From the NCBI RefSeq assembly GCF_008830185.1, contig NZ_WAGX01000007.1, positions 62,001 through 126,000 of the forward strand: a DNA stretch of 64,000 nucleotides. The letters run 5' to 3'. Shown here one piece after another: positions 1 through 9,537 of this stretch. Origin of the DNA: Candidatus Galacturonatibacter soehngenii (GTDB taxonomy: Bacteria > Bacillota > Clostridia > Lachnospirales > Lachnospiraceae). The notes beneath the pieces are model-generated. The model was not told the origin of the DNA and searched no databases. It saw only the letters and a list, made by a program, of their open reading frames with translations. Numbering within the stretch: the first letter of the stretch is position 1; every line of letters starts with the position of its first letter. The position numbers and the translations under genes are program-made.

Positions 1-2
1 TT

Positions 3-1442
3 GTAGAATACGATACCATGCTTCGTGCAAGTGAAGAAAAGTATAAAGCATTAGTAAATCAAATGCAACTGGGGCTTGCATTGTATGAGGGAAATTCAGA
101 TGATATTATGCATTTCAAACTTATTGACACCAATGACAGTCATGAGATACTAACTGGCTTAAAAAAAGATGAAATCATGGGTAAATATTTTCATGAAATA
201 CACAAAAACATGGAAGCTGATAACATGGATAAACTCTACCATACGGTAAAAACAGGTGAACCAACCAGATATGAAAGACATCAAATACAAACAAGCTATT
301 ATTATGAGGTAATAGCATACCGTCCTAAAAAAAATCAACTAGCTATTATTGTCAATGACATTACAAAGAGAAAACAGGCAGAAGATAGACTTCAACATCT
401 AAGCTACCACGACCAACTAACCCAGTTATATAACAGAAGATATTTTGAAGAGGAACTAGTAAGACTTGACCGCAAAGAACATTATCCACTTATGATAACA
501 ATAGCAGATATCAATGGATTAAAGCTAATAAACGATTCTTTTGGACATTCAATTGGTGATGAATATATCAAGAGAGTTGCCAAAGTATTATTAAAAGGGG
601 TTAGAAAAAAAGATATAGTATGTAGACTGGCGGGAGATGAATTTATTATATTATCGCCAAATACAGAATTAGAAACAATAAAAAACATTGTTAGTCATAT
701 AAAAGAATTGGCAAGAAATGAATCAATCAACTCGGTTGACATATCGATATCCTTTGGATATGGAGCAAAATATAGCGAGGAAGAATCTGTCATTGATGTT
801 TTTAAAAGAGCAGAAGACTTTATGTATAAGAAAAAATTAGTAGAAAGTCCAAGCATGCGTGGAAAAACAATCTATACCATTATGGCAGCCTTGCATGAAA
901 AAAATCCAAGAGAGGAGCAACATTCACATCGAGTATCTGAGCTTTGTGAGAAGATGGGACTGGCGTTGGATTTACAAGAAGACGAAATAAAAGAATTAAG
1001 AACAGTAGGTATGCTGCATGACATTGGAAAAGTTGCGATTGAAGAAGGAATCTTAAATAAGAACGATAAGTTAAATGAGAATGAATGGGAGGAAATCAAA
1101 AGACACCCAGAAATAGGATATCGAATCCTTAGCACAGTAAATGAACTTTCGGAAATGGCAGAATATGTACTAGCTCATCATGAAAGGTGGGATGGACGTG
1201 GTTATCCAAAAGGATTAAAAGGAGAGGAAATACCCATTCAGTCTAGAATCATTGCAATTGCAGATGCTTATGATGCTATGATTAGTGAACGAAGTTATCG
1301 AAAGGCACTATCAAAAAAATATGCAATCAATGAATTAAAACAAGGCGCTGGTTCACAATTTTGTCCGTATTGCGTTAATGTAATGATAGAAAATGTTCTA
1401 AACAAAGAAGGTGAAGGTCCAATTAGTACGAAACCATCATAA
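3..1442 (+). CDS. PAS-GGDEF-HD-GYP cyclic-di-GMP signalling protein (5' end outside window)
   Basis: The reading frame is open to the left edge, and an ATG at 18 falls inside what looks like a linker, so the true start is probably upstream. In the visible part, residues 1-120 (from that ATG) look like a PAS sensor. A GGDEF diguanylate cyclase domain (about 125-280) follows, with the signature RLAGDEF and an RKKD inhibitory I-site exactly five residues before AGDEF. A HD-GYP phosphodiesterase domain comes last, with LHDIGK, HHERWDGRGYP and ADAYDAM. It may both make and break c-di-GMP in the cytoplasm. One oddity is that the usual GTQFDP near the end reads GSQFCP. It converges on the next gene with a shared terminator. 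Family assignment is sure; which activity dominates is not visible. Confidence 0.93.
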   Translation, partial: VEYDTMLRASEEKYKALVNQMQLGLALYEGNSDDIMHFKLIDTNDSHEILTGLKKDEIMGKYFHEIHKNMEADNMDKLYHTVKTGEPTRYERHQIQTSYYYEVIAYRPKKNQLAIIVNDITKRKQAEDRLQHLSYHDQLTQLYNRRYFEEELVRLDRKEHYPLMITIADINGLKLINDSFGHSIGDEYIKRVAKVLLKGVRKKDIVCRLAGDEFIILSPNTELETIKNIVSHIKELARNESINSVDISISFGYGAKYSEEESVIDVFKRAEDFMYKKKLVESPSMRGKTIYTIMAALHEKNPREEQHSHRVSELCEKMGLALDLQEDEIKELRTVGMLHDIGKVAIEEGILNKNDKLNENEWEEIKRHPEIGYRILSTVNELSEMAEYVLAHHERWDGRGYPKGLKGEEIPIQSRIIAIADAYDAMISERSYRKALSKKYAINELKQGAGSQFCPYCVNVMIENVLNKEGEGPISTKPS

Positions 1443-1473
1443 AAAAGCTCGCCATGAAAAGGCGGGCTTTTCT
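1441..1473. terminator. bidirectional rho-independent terminator
   Basis: An 11-bp stem (1443-1453 with 1461-1471, one G-U pair) has a seven-base loop, with A-run and T-run flanks. It lies between two convergent genes and can serve both. Confidence 0.85.
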
Positions 1474-1477
1474 ATGA

Positions 1478-3751
1478 TTAGATATCAACTTGCTTTGCTT
1501 TTCGATATTGTCCTGGTGCAACGCCTTCAATTTTCTTAAAAACGCGAATGAAATTTTGTTGTGAATTAAATCCTGTTTCATTTGAAATCTGTTCAATTTT
1601 TTTATCAGTATTATTTAAAAGAAATTTAGCAGCATCAATGCGATAAGAATTGATAAAATCATTAAAATTAACACCCATATTTTCTTTGAATAGCTTGCTA
1701 AGATAGGTAGAATTCGTTCCAAGCTTTTCTGCAATTTCGCTTAAAGATAAAGAGGAGTCAGAATAATGATTTTTAATATATTCACTTGCTTTTATAATGT
1801 AAGGGTGCTTGTATTTTTTATAATGATCAAAAGCAAGTAAAACAGCTTCTTTAATAAAAGAGTCAATGGTATTTTTCATAATTGTTTTTTCTTCTGCACG
1901 TTCTAATGCCGTATTAATTTGAAATAGCGTATTTGCATCAAGGCTGATATTTTTAAATTCTAATAGTTTATTTAATACTGCTTCTGCATAAGAGATGTAG
2001 CTTACTCTCACCTCATCTAAAGAGTTATTCTCATTGTATATTTTTAATATGAGTTGATTTGCAAATAAAAGTGCATTTTCTTCATCGTCATTTTCAATGA
2101 ATTGAAAGAGTTTTTGAATGTGTTCGTTATAGTAAGTTTTGTCATTGTATGTTTCGATTTCCGATGAATCTTCAGAATTGGAAGAAGATTTAACCGTAGT
2201 CATATTTAGTGCATCACTATAAGAAAAATGCAAATCCTGTAAGGACTTATATATCTTTCCAGTTCCGATTACAGCTGGAACATGAAGATAAGAGGAGGTA
2301 TTAGTAAGCATATTTTTTAAGTCTCTTTCAAAAACTTTAATGGTATGGGCGGATGAATTATGAAATTGAAATATTATGGCATATATCGTGTTATCAATTA
2401 TTTGTATATGATAAGAACAAAAATCTTTTGTTTTAATATTTAGTATGTTCTCAATTGCTGATAAATAATTTTTGGTTAGATTATAGGTGTCATCTTGGTT
2501 GGTTTTAATGACCATTACATTATATAGTCCCTCGTTTGTAATCGAACTGTTTATGTTTGTTAAGTAGTTGTCAATATCCTCTTTTGGTATTGGCTTACCA
2601 GTCAATAAGTCTTTAAACAATATGTCTGATATATCTGGTTTTAATTTTTCTAAAAAATTATTTAAATAATTTATACTACTAACAGCATTGACAAAGGATG
2701 AATTAAGATACTTCATATTGTTTGTAAAAGCTACCGAGTTATTAGTGGTTGACTGACCAGGTAAACTGATATCTGTTAATCTCATTGCATCTGCAATAAA
2801 TATTAAGTTTTTTATTGGAATTAATATCTTGGTACTTATAAAAAATGCCATAACTAGGCAAAGTAAGATAACAGGACAAATGAGTAGTACAAGCATAAAC
2901 GTATTATTTTTAGAGGAATCATTCACTACTAATAAATACTTAAAGTGAGTTAAATCAGAGTGTGTATGTAGTAGAAGCTGATTATCTAGAGCAACTGTTT
3001 GCTTGGTGCTGTCCGCTATGTTTGTATAATAATGTTGTGCACTACTTTGGTTATTTGCATCATTAATAAATAAAGGTGTACCCAATGAATTATAAACATA
3101 AAGATGATTTGGGTATATCGTTTCATTTATTTTTAGCATCTTTAAAAATTTATTCACATCTATTTTAATAAAAAAGGTTCCAAGCCTATTCTCTCCTTCA
3201 AGTGGAAAATCACGTATCATAAATATTTTTGAATCAACAATAAAAAATTTTGAAATTCTGCCACTCTGGCTTATATAATCCAAGTTTTCAGAACTAGAAT
3301 AATAACGATCAATCACACTTTTTTCGTAGAAATCAGTTCGTTTTATTAATTTATATTTTGAAGTATACACTTTATCGTTTGCAGGTATGAATAAAAAAGC
3401 TTCTTGAATTAACTCGCTTGTTCCTTTTAGGTTTGAAAGACTTAACAGTATTTCTGAATCCTCTGAACCAGAATCTGGAGATACAATCGCACTCATAATA
3501 CAGTTTTCCTGACTTGTTTTTGTAATAATATCATGAATGTTTAGTAAAGAATAATCAATGATTGTTTCGGCACTAGTAAGAGCGTTTTCATAAAGCAATC
3601 TATTTTTTTCTTGCTCTGTTTTAATGATAGGCCTAAAAGCAAAAGCGATTAGATAAAAAACAATTAATATACAGAGTGCACCTAAAATCAATGTAGTTTG
3701 AAAAAATATACTGTTGTTAATACTTACTAGAATTTTTTTGATTTTTTTCAT
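1478..3751 (-). CDS. membrane-bound AraC-family regulator (YesN/one-component type)
   Basis: 757 aa. A membrane helix lies near residues 12-35 and a second near 285-308, enclosing an extracellular sensor of about 250 residues. A cytoplasmic linker then leads to a C-terminal AraC double helix-turn-helix (about 655-755) with LSLSEIAEKLGTNSTYLSKLF and the second helix ISNETGFNSQQNFIRVFKK. The architecture is that of single-protein sugar sensors that activate adjacent ABC transporters in Firmicutes. It is divergent from the substrate-binding protein at 4046, so it is probably the regulator of that operon. The ligand is unknown. The nearly tandem A-rich repeats at 3871-3925 are the best candidate binding site. 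Confidence 0.9.
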   Translation of the reverse strand: MKKIKKILVSINNSIFFQTTLILGALCILIVFYLIAFAFRPIIKTEQEKNRLLYENALTSAETIIDYSLLNIHDIITKTSQENCIMSAIVSPDSGSEDSEILLSLSNLKGTSELIQEAFLFIPANDKVYTSKYKLIKRTDFYEKSVIDRYYSSSENLDYISQSGRISKFFIVDSKIFMIRDFPLEGENRLGTFFIKIDVNKFLKMLKINETIYPNHLYVYNSLGTPLFINDANNQSSAQHYYTNIADSTKQTVALDNQLLLHTHSDLTHFKYLLVVNDSSKNNTFMLVLLICPVILLCLVMAFFISTKILIPIKNLIFIADAMRLTDISLPGQSTTNNSVAFTNNMKYLNSSFVNAVSSINYLNNFLEKLKPDISDILFKDLLTGKPIPKEDIDNYLTNINSSITNEGLYNVMVIKTNQDDTYNLTKNYLSAIENILNIKTKDFCSYHIQIIDNTIYAIIFQFHNSSAHTIKVFERDLKNMLTNTSSYLHVPAVIGTGKIYKSLQDLHFSYSDALNMTTVKSSSNSEDSSEIETYNDKTYYNEHIQKLFQFIENDDEENALLFANQLILKIYNENNSLDEVRVSYISYAEAVLNKLLEFKNISLDANTLFQINTALERAEEKTIMKNTIDSFIKEAVLLAFDHYKKYKHPYIIKASEYIKNHYSDSSLSLSEIAEKLGTNSTYLSKLFKENMGVNFNDFINSYRIDAAKFLLNNTDKKIEQISNETGFNSQQNFIRVFKKIEGVAPGQYRKAKQVDI

Positions 3752-3870
3752 ATTAAGCTCCTTGAAAAGATAACAATTATATTTTAAATAAGCTCCATTT
3801 TAAATGTATAAAATTAACATTAATTATAAAAATACATTATTTATTTTTATCTAAAATATAATACAAGAGT

Positions 3871-3925
3871 ATAAAAATAGACAAAAAACATCAGTATTCG
3901 ATAAAAATTAACAAAAATAGTGAAG
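3871..3925. promoter_or_regulatory. candidate AraC operator: 30-bp-spaced direct repeat
   Basis: ATAAAAATAGACAAAAAA at 3871 and ATAAAAATTAACAAAAAT at 3901 are near-identical and exactly 30 bp apart, about three helical turns on one face. They lie between the divergent AraC gene and the importer operon. AraC-family proteins usually bind direct repeats. The DNA is AT-rich, so chance similarity remains possible. Confidence 0.4.
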
Positions 3926-4045
3926 TTAACATATTCTATCATAAATGATAATTTGTGTAAATGAAAGAAGATTTATTTTATATACTCCGCTAAATGAATG
4001 AATTATGATGAGTTTGCAAAACAAATTGGAAAAGGAGAGAGAAAA

Positions 4046-5626
4046 ATGAAAATGAAAAAATGTTTAGCACTTATTCTTGGTATTACCCTTCTTGTTAGTT
4101 CATTAGCTGCATGTGGTAATACAAAGAAAGAAACAACAGAGGAACCAACAAATAGTTCAACTGGAACGGTCACAACGACTAAAGATGGAGAAACGGTAGT
4201 AACATACTCCTTATCAGAAGATTTCTATACATGGGATCCAGCGGGACAACCAAGTATGCCATCCTACATTGCTCGTATTCTTATTTATGATACGTTAATT
4301 GAAAGTGATCATGCAGGAAACTATACACCGTCCCTTGCAACTAGTTGGAGTGTATCAGAGGATGGGAAGGATTGGTCTTTTCAATTACGAGACGATGTAA
4401 CCTTTAGTAATGGAGAACCATTTAACGCAGAGTGCGTAAAGGCAACCTTTGAGCGTATGGCAAAAGATGATACATTAGCCATGCATTATCTTTGGGTAAA
4501 TTTAGACTCAGTAGAAGTGGTTGATGATTATAACTGTATCTTTCATTTCACACAACCTTATGGAGCATTCCTAAGTGAAATTTCCGTTGCTTCTATATTA
4601 CCAGCAAAGGCATTGGCTGAGCAAGGAGCTGATTTATTTAAAACCAACCCAGGAACTGGTGCATGGAAATTCGTAAGTTATGATCCAGGAAATGAAACGG
4701 TATTTGAAAGAAATGATGAGTACTGGGGCGGGCAAAAATCAAATGTAGATAAAATAGTATTTAAACCAATTTCTGAGGACACCACTCGTATTTCTGGTCT
4801 TAAAACAGGCGAGATTAATATAGCAGGAGACATACCACCAGATCAGGCAATGGCATTAGAAGGTCAGGAAGCATTGGTAGTTCAACAAGATCCAGGTCTT
4901 ACTATGTGCTTTATGTCTCTTGAGACGGGAGAAGGTAAAGTATTTTCTGATAAAAATGCACGTTTAGCGTTAATGCATTGTATTGACCGCGAATTAATCG
5001 TTGATAGCATTCTAGGCTCTGGTACACCAGCTTATTGGCCAACAATGGAAGGTGTTATCGGATATGACGCAGATGCTGTTAATTCAAAAGAATATGCAAA
5101 ATATGATCCAGACATGGCAAAGCAATTATTAGCAGATAGTTCTTACAACGGCGAAGAAATCTACTTTATGGCAATTGATGGAAAGGTTCCAAGAACCAAA
5201 GAAGTACTTCAGGCAATTCAAGCTATGATGACTGCTGTAGGCTTTAATGTAAAATTAGAAATTATGGAAGGTGCAACCTTTGTAGCAAAAAGATCTGCGG
5301 GAGAATATGATTTAGGATTTTCTAATATTTTCTATGGAAATGGCTCAAGTTTGAATCATGCTAATATGCATTATGTATCCGATTCTGCACATACCGAATT
5401 TGTAAATGAAGAGCAACTTTCACTCATTAATGAAGCTTCTATGACGGTTGATTTAGATAAGCAAAATGAATTAATGAGACAAGCTTTCCAGATTGCAATG
5501 CAAGAAGGAGCGCCAATGCAGTATGTATTAAGTCTTGATATGTTTGCAATCTATACATCCAATATAGAAAATATTGTAGTTTTTCCTGATGGAGTAATGG
5601 ATTTAAGAAATATTACCGTGAAATAA
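4046..5626 (+). CDS. ABC importer substrate-binding lipoprotein, peptide/opine/nickel family (SBP_bac_5)
   Basis: 526 aa from the ATG at 4046, which has AAAGGAGAGA six bases upstream. An in-frame ATG at 3998 lacks such a site and would put residues before the signal peptide. The N-terminus is a lipoprotein signal with lipobox LAAC. The family features YSLSEDFYTWDP, the SWSVSEDGKDWSFQLRDDV block and NPGTGAWKF are present. It captures solute at the outer membrane face and delivers it to the permeases encoded next. Although the family is named for peptides, several members carry oligosaccharides. The sugar-acid enzymes at the end of this operon make an oligosaccharide or uronide ligand more likely here; that is inference. 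Confidence 0.92.
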   Translation: MKMKKCLALILGITLLVSSLAACGNTKKETTEEPTNSSTGTVTTTKDGETVVTYSLSEDFYTWDPAGQPSMPSYIARILIYDTLIESDHAGNYTPSLATSWSVSEDGKDWSFQLRDDVTFSNGEPFNAECVKATFERMAKDDTLAMHYLWVNLDSVEVVDDYNCIFHFTQPYGAFLSEISVASILPAKALAEQGADLFKTNPGTGAWKFVSYDPGNETVFERNDEYWGGQKSNVDKIVFKPISEDTTRISGLKTGEINIAGDIPPDQAMALEGQEALVVQQDPGLTMCFMSLETGEGKVFSDKNARLALMHCIDRELIVDSILGSGTPAYWPTMEGVIGYDADAVNSKEYAKYDPDMAKQLLADSSYNGEEIYFMAIDGKVPRTKEVLQAIQAMMTAVGFNVKLEIMEGATFVAKRSAGEYDLGFSNIFYGNGSSLNHANMHYVSDSAHTEFVNEEQLSLINEASMTVDLDKQNELMRQAFQIAMQEGAPMQYVLSLDMFAIYTSNIENIVVFPDGVMDLRNITVK

Positions 5627-5631
5627 ATTTA

Positions 5632-5672
5632 ACAGGCGGTTATGATTTTAAGTTATCATATACCGCCTGTAA
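5632..5672 (+). other. intercistronic hairpin between binding protein and permease genes
   Basis: ACAGGCGGTTATGAT at 5632-5646 pairs with ATCATATACCGCCTGT at 5657-5672, with one bulged base. No T-run follows. Such hairpins commonly protect the 3' end of the binding-protein message or reduce read-through, giving more binding protein than permease. Confidence 0.7.
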
Positions 5673-5696
5673 CAAAACAAAAAGGAGAAATGCAAG

Positions 5697-6623
5697 ATGG
5701 CAACAGCGCGTTTTTTATTAAAAAGACTTTTAGCAAGCTTACTGGTATTATTTGGAGTTTCAATCATTGCGTTTTCATTGATTCGAATTGCTCCAGGTAA
5801 TCCTGCAATGTTAATGCTTCCTGAAAATGCAACAGAAGAACAAATTAAGAATACGGAAGCCAAAATGGGTCTCGACAAACCAGTCGTAGAACAATACTTA
5901 TCCTATATGGGCAACGTGTTACAAGGAGACTTGGGAGTATCTATTTTTTACAATGAAACCTGTTCCAATTTAATTTTTAAACGTTTGCCTGCTACAGCAC
6001 AATTAACGCTCATAGCGGTATGTATCTCACTAATTATTAGTATCCCTCTTGGAATTATTGCAGGTATTAAAAGAGGTACTGGTGTGGATTTTGGAGCTGT
6101 TTTATTTGCGCTCATTGGACAATCCATGTCACAAGTTTGGTTTGGACTTCTTTTGATTCTTTTATTTGGTGTTACGCTAGGTTGGCTGCCAACGCAAGGT
6201 TATGGTGGATTTAAAAACATACTAATGCCAGCAATTACGCTTGGATTACCACTTTCTGCTATAGTTGTTCGTATGCTTCGCTCAGATATGTACGACGTAA
6301 TGCAAGAAGATTATATTGTTTCAACCTATGCAAAAGGAATTGGTCAGTGGGAAATTTATTTAAAGTATGCACTTAAAAATGCATTATTACCAGTTATAAC
6401 GGTAACAGGTATGCAGATTGGACAATTGTTGGCAGGTGCCATTATTGTGGAACAAATCTTTGGATGGCCAGGCCTTGGTACTCTTACCGTGCAAGCAATC
6501 AACATGCGTGATTTTCCGTTAATTCAGTCAATTTTACTCATTACAGCGGCAATCTTTGTAACAGTAAATACCTTAGTTGACATTTTATATACGGTAATTG
6601 ATCCGCGTATGAAATTAAATTAG
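5697..6623 (+). CDS. ABC importer permease, DppB/OppB family
   Basis: 308 aa with about six membrane helices. The N-terminus FLLKRLLASLLVLFGVSII is typical of the family. The cytoplasmic coupling (EAA) loop lies around residues 195-225, followed by the characteristic IIVEQIFGWPGLG segment near the C-terminus. It forms half of the membrane channel with the next gene product. AAAGGAG lies just before the ATG. It is the second gene of the importer operon. Confidence 0.93.
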   Translation: MATARFLLKRLLASLLVLFGVSIIAFSLIRIAPGNPAMLMLPENATEEQIKNTEAKMGLDKPVVEQYLSYMGNVLQGDLGVSIFYNETCSNLIFKRLPATAQLTLIAVCISLIISIPLGIIAGIKRGTGVDFGAVLFALIGQSMSQVWFGLLLILLFGVTLGWLPTQGYGGFKNILMPAITLGLPLSAIVVRMLRSDMYDVMQEDYIVSTYAKGIGQWEIYLKYALKNALLPVITVTGMQIGQLLAGAIIVEQIFGWPGLGTLTVQAINMRDFPLIQSILLITAAIFVTVNTLVDILYTVIDPRMKLN

Positions 6624-6631
6624 GAAGGAGA

Positions 6632-7492
6632 ATGGTTGTGAGAAGAAAAAGTATACTTCGTAAAATGTCTAAAAGTAAGTTTTTTATTATAGGAAGTTTA
6701 TTAGTTGGAATTATTGTACTGTTAGCAATCTTTGCACCGTTAATTGTTCGATTTGATGCCGAAGCAACGGATTTGCGTGCAAGACTAATCAAACCTGAGT
6801 TTTTTTCAAAGGGATTAAACGGTCACATTTTAGGGACGGATTCGCTAGGGCGTGATATTTTCACCAGATTATTAATTGGAAGTCGTATCAGTTTGATTAT
6901 TGCTGTTGTTGGCGTGGTTTTTCCTAGTATTATTGGAACGATTCTTGGAATGGTATCAGGTTATTTTGGAAAAATCGTAGATTCTGTGATTATGAGATTT
7001 AATGATATTCAGCTTTCCATACCAGTTATGGTATTTGCAATTACGGTTATGGCGATTTTTGGTAACAGTATTCGCAATTTATTGATTGTACTTGTTGTCG
7101 TTGGTTGGGTAAATTATACAAGAGTCATGCGAGAAAGTGTTATGGGAATTCGTGACGCTGAATTTATTAAAGCATCCCGAGTTCTTGGAGGTTCTCATTT
7201 ACATATTATATTTACGCAGATTTTACCAAATATTATTCCACCACTTATTATCTTAATGAGTCAGCAAGTTGGTACCGTTATTTTAACAGAAGCAAACTTA
7301 AGCTTTTTGGGATTAGGCGTTCCTCTACCAAAGCCATCTTGGGGTTCTATGATTGCAGATGGACGTGAATACATTGCATCCGCGCCTTGGACAGTCATTG
7401 CACCTGGTTTTGCATTAATGATTACCGTATTGGCATTTAACTTTGTTGGAGATGGCGTTCGAGATGTATTAGACCCTAAAAATATAGATTAA
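6632..7492 (+). CDS. ABC importer permease, DppC/OppC family
   Basis: 286 aa. It carries the OppC N-terminal cytoplasmic stretch and first helix, then HILGTDSLGRDIFTRLLIGSR, a hallmark of DppC/OppC proteins, about five further helices and a C-terminal FVGDGVRDVLDPK. It pairs with the upstream DppB-type permease, eight bases away. A GTG at 6638 is an alternative start, but ATG 6632 lies at a usable distance from GGAAGGAG. Confidence 0.93.
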   Translation: MVVRRKSILRKMSKSKFFIIGSLLVGIIVLLAIFAPLIVRFDAEATDLRARLIKPEFFSKGLNGHILGTDSLGRDIFTRLLIGSRISLIIAVVGVVFPSIIGTILGMVSGYFGKIVDSVIMRFNDIQLSIPVMVFAITVMAIFGNSIRNLLIVLVVVGWVNYTRVMRESVMGIRDAEFIKASRVLGGSHLHIIFTQILPNIIPPLIILMSQQVGTVILTEANLSFLGLGVPLPKPSWGSMIADGREYIASAPWTVIAPGFALMITVLAFNFVGDGVRDVLDPKNID

Positions 7493-7546
7493 GAAAATAA
7501 TACGAATTAAGATACAAAGATCAATAGAAACAGGGAGGAATTAAAA

Positions 7547-8527
7547 ATGGCATCTTTGTTAGAAATAAAAGACCTTGCGGTTGCATATAAAACAGGGCAT
7601 GGCACATCTCATGCAGTAAATGGAATTAACCTTACGATAAACAATGGAGAAGCACTGGGACTTGTTGGAGAGACAGGTGCAGGAAAAACAACAATAGCAT
7701 TATCTACTTTGAACTTACTTCCCAAAAAAGTGGGACATATTGAAAATGGTGATATTCTTTTTAAAGGAAAATCCGTATTTCAAATGAATAAGAAAGAATT
7801 AGCAGATATGAGAGGAAATAAAATCTCTATGATATTTCAAAATCCGTTGACCTCTCTAAATCCAGTTTTCACAATTGGAGAACAAATTTCCATGGTATTA
7901 AGAAAACATAAAAATCTAAGTAAGAAAGAAGCACGAATGGAAAGTGAAGAGTTACTTAAAATGGTTGGAATTGCAAAGTCTCGATACGATGACTATCCAA
8001 ATCAATTTAGTGGTGGTATGCGCCAACGCGTTGGTATTGCAGCAGCACTAGCTTGTAATCCAGAGCTTTTAATTGCAGATGAACCCACCACAGCACTTGA
8101 TGTTACCATTCAAGCGCAAATACTTGAACTAATGAAAAAACTTCAACATGAAAACTCTACATCATTATTGATGATTACACATAATTTAGGTATTATTTCG
8201 GAAATTTGTGAAAAAGTGGCAGTTATGTATGCAGGATGTATTGTCGAATACGGAACGGTAAAAGAAGTATTTTCAAATCCAAAACATTGGTATACAAAGG
8301 GACTGCTTGGAGCCATACCAAAGCTAGAAGGAGAAAGAGAACGACTAACTGCCATTCACGGAAATGTTGCAAATGCACAAGATTTGCCGTCAGGATGTAA
8401 ATTCCATCCAAGATGCGACCAATGTATTGATACATGTAAGAGTGAAGTACCAAGCCTAATTCAAATTAGTGACGACCATTATGCAGCATGTTGGAATATG
8501 GAGGTGAATGCAAATGGCAGAAAATAA
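7547..8527 (+). CDS. ABC importer ATPase, DppD/OppD family
   Basis: 326 aa. Walker A is GETGAGKTT, the Q-loop is [12 protein letters not shown], the signature is FSGGMRQRV and Walker B is [12 protein letters not shown]. The C-terminal oligopeptide-transporter extension carries the cysteine pattern [10 protein letters not shown], which binds an iron-sulfur cluster in some family members. The protein powers import from the cytoplasmic face together with the next ATPase. GGGAGG precedes the ATG. Confidence 0.95.
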   Translation: MASLLEIKDLAVAYKTGHGTSHAVNGINLTINNGEALGLVGETGAGKTTIALSTLNLLPKKVGHIENGDILFKGKSVFQMNKKELADMRGNKISMIFQNPLTSLNPVFTIGEQISMVLRKHKNLSKKEARMESEELLKMVGIAKSRYDDYPNQFSGGMRQRVGIAAALACNPELLIADEPTTALDVTIQAQILELMKKLQHENSTSLLMITHNLGIISEICEKVAVMYAGCIVEYGTVKEVFSNPKHWYTKGLLGAIPKLEGERERLTAIHGNVANAQDLPSGCKFHPRCDQCIDTCKSEVPSLIQISDDHYAACWNMEVNANGRK

Positions 8528-9515
8528 TACACAGCCTTTGTTAGAGGTAAAAAATTTAAAAAAGTATTTTAAACTAAAAACAAAAGGAACGCTTCATGCA
8601 GTAGATAATGTTAGTTTTAACATATTACCAGGTGAGACGGTAGGATTGGTTGGAGAAAGTGGCTGTGGTAAAAGTACAGTTGGAAATCTATTAATGAAGT
8701 TGCTTTCAACAACCGAAGGTGAAGTAAGATTTAAAGGAGAAAATATCATTGGTACCAAAGGTGCAAAGGATATGGAATTTAGAAAGAAAATGCAAATTAT
8801 TTTTCAAGACCCATTTTCTTCCTTGAATCCACAAAAAACAGTAAGAACGATATTAGCAGAACCCTTTACGATACATAAGCTTTGCAAGACACAAGAAGAA
8901 ATGAATAAAAAAATTGAATATTATGCGGCATTAGTTGGACTTGAAGAGTATGTCCTAGATAAATTCCCACATGAACTAGATGGAGGAAGACGACAGCTTG
9001 TAGGGATTGCAAGAGCATTAACCCTTTCACCTGAATTTATTGTGTGCGATGAGCCTGTATCCTCTCTAGATGTTTCCATCCAAGCAAATATCATTAATTT
9101 GCTTATGGATTTACAAAAGAAATTTAATCTATCTTACTTATTTATTTCACACGATTTAAGTGTAGTAAGACATATATCCAACCGAATTGCAGTAATGTAT
9201 TTGGGGCAAATTGTAGAAATAGCAGAGACGGATGAAATCTTTAATAACACACTTCATCCATATTCTCTAGCGCTGTTATCAGCCGTACCTAAGATAGATT
9301 TGGATAATAAGAGTCAAAGAATCATATTAAATGGAGACGTACCGAATCCAATTAATCCACCAAGTGGATGTAGATTCGCGGCACGTTGTTGGATGGCAAA
9401 AGACATTTGTAAACAAAAAAGTCCAGTGTTGACTGAGGTTGAGCCAAATCACTGTGTTGCCTGTCATTTTTACAAGGAAAGCAGACAAGAGATGAAAAAG
9501 CGAAATACGCAGTAA
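8514..9515 (+). CDS. ABC importer ATPase, DppF/OppF family
   Basis: 333 aa from ATG 8514, which sits seven bases after GAGGTG. The upstream in-frame ATG at 8508 is too close to that site. Walker A is GESGCGKST, the Q-loop is FQDPFSSLNP and Walker B is FIVCDEPVSSLD. The signature region reads LDGGRRQL instead of the usual LSGGQRQR, a modest deviation. It has the C-terminal Cys-rich extension CRFAARCW. Its start overlaps the end of the DppD-type gene by 14 bases, so the two are translationally coupled. Confidence 0.94.
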   Translation: MAENNTQPLLEVKNLKKYFKLKTKGTLHAVDNVSFNILPGETVGLVGESGCGKSTVGNLLMKLLSTTEGEVRFKGENIIGTKGAKDMEFRKKMQIIFQDPFSSLNPQKTVRTILAEPFTIHKLCKTQEEMNKKIEYYAALVGLEEYVLDKFPHELDGGRRQLVGIARALTLSPEFIVCDEPVSSLDVSIQANIINLLMDLQKKFNLSYLFISHDLSVVRHISNRIAVMYLGQIVEIAETDEIFNNTLHPYSLALLSAVPKIDLDNKSQRIILNGDVPNPINPPSGCRFAARCWMAKDICKQKSPVLTEVEPNHCVACHFYKESRQEMKKRNTQ

Positions 9516-9537
9516 AGATAACTGCAAGGAGGAAAAG

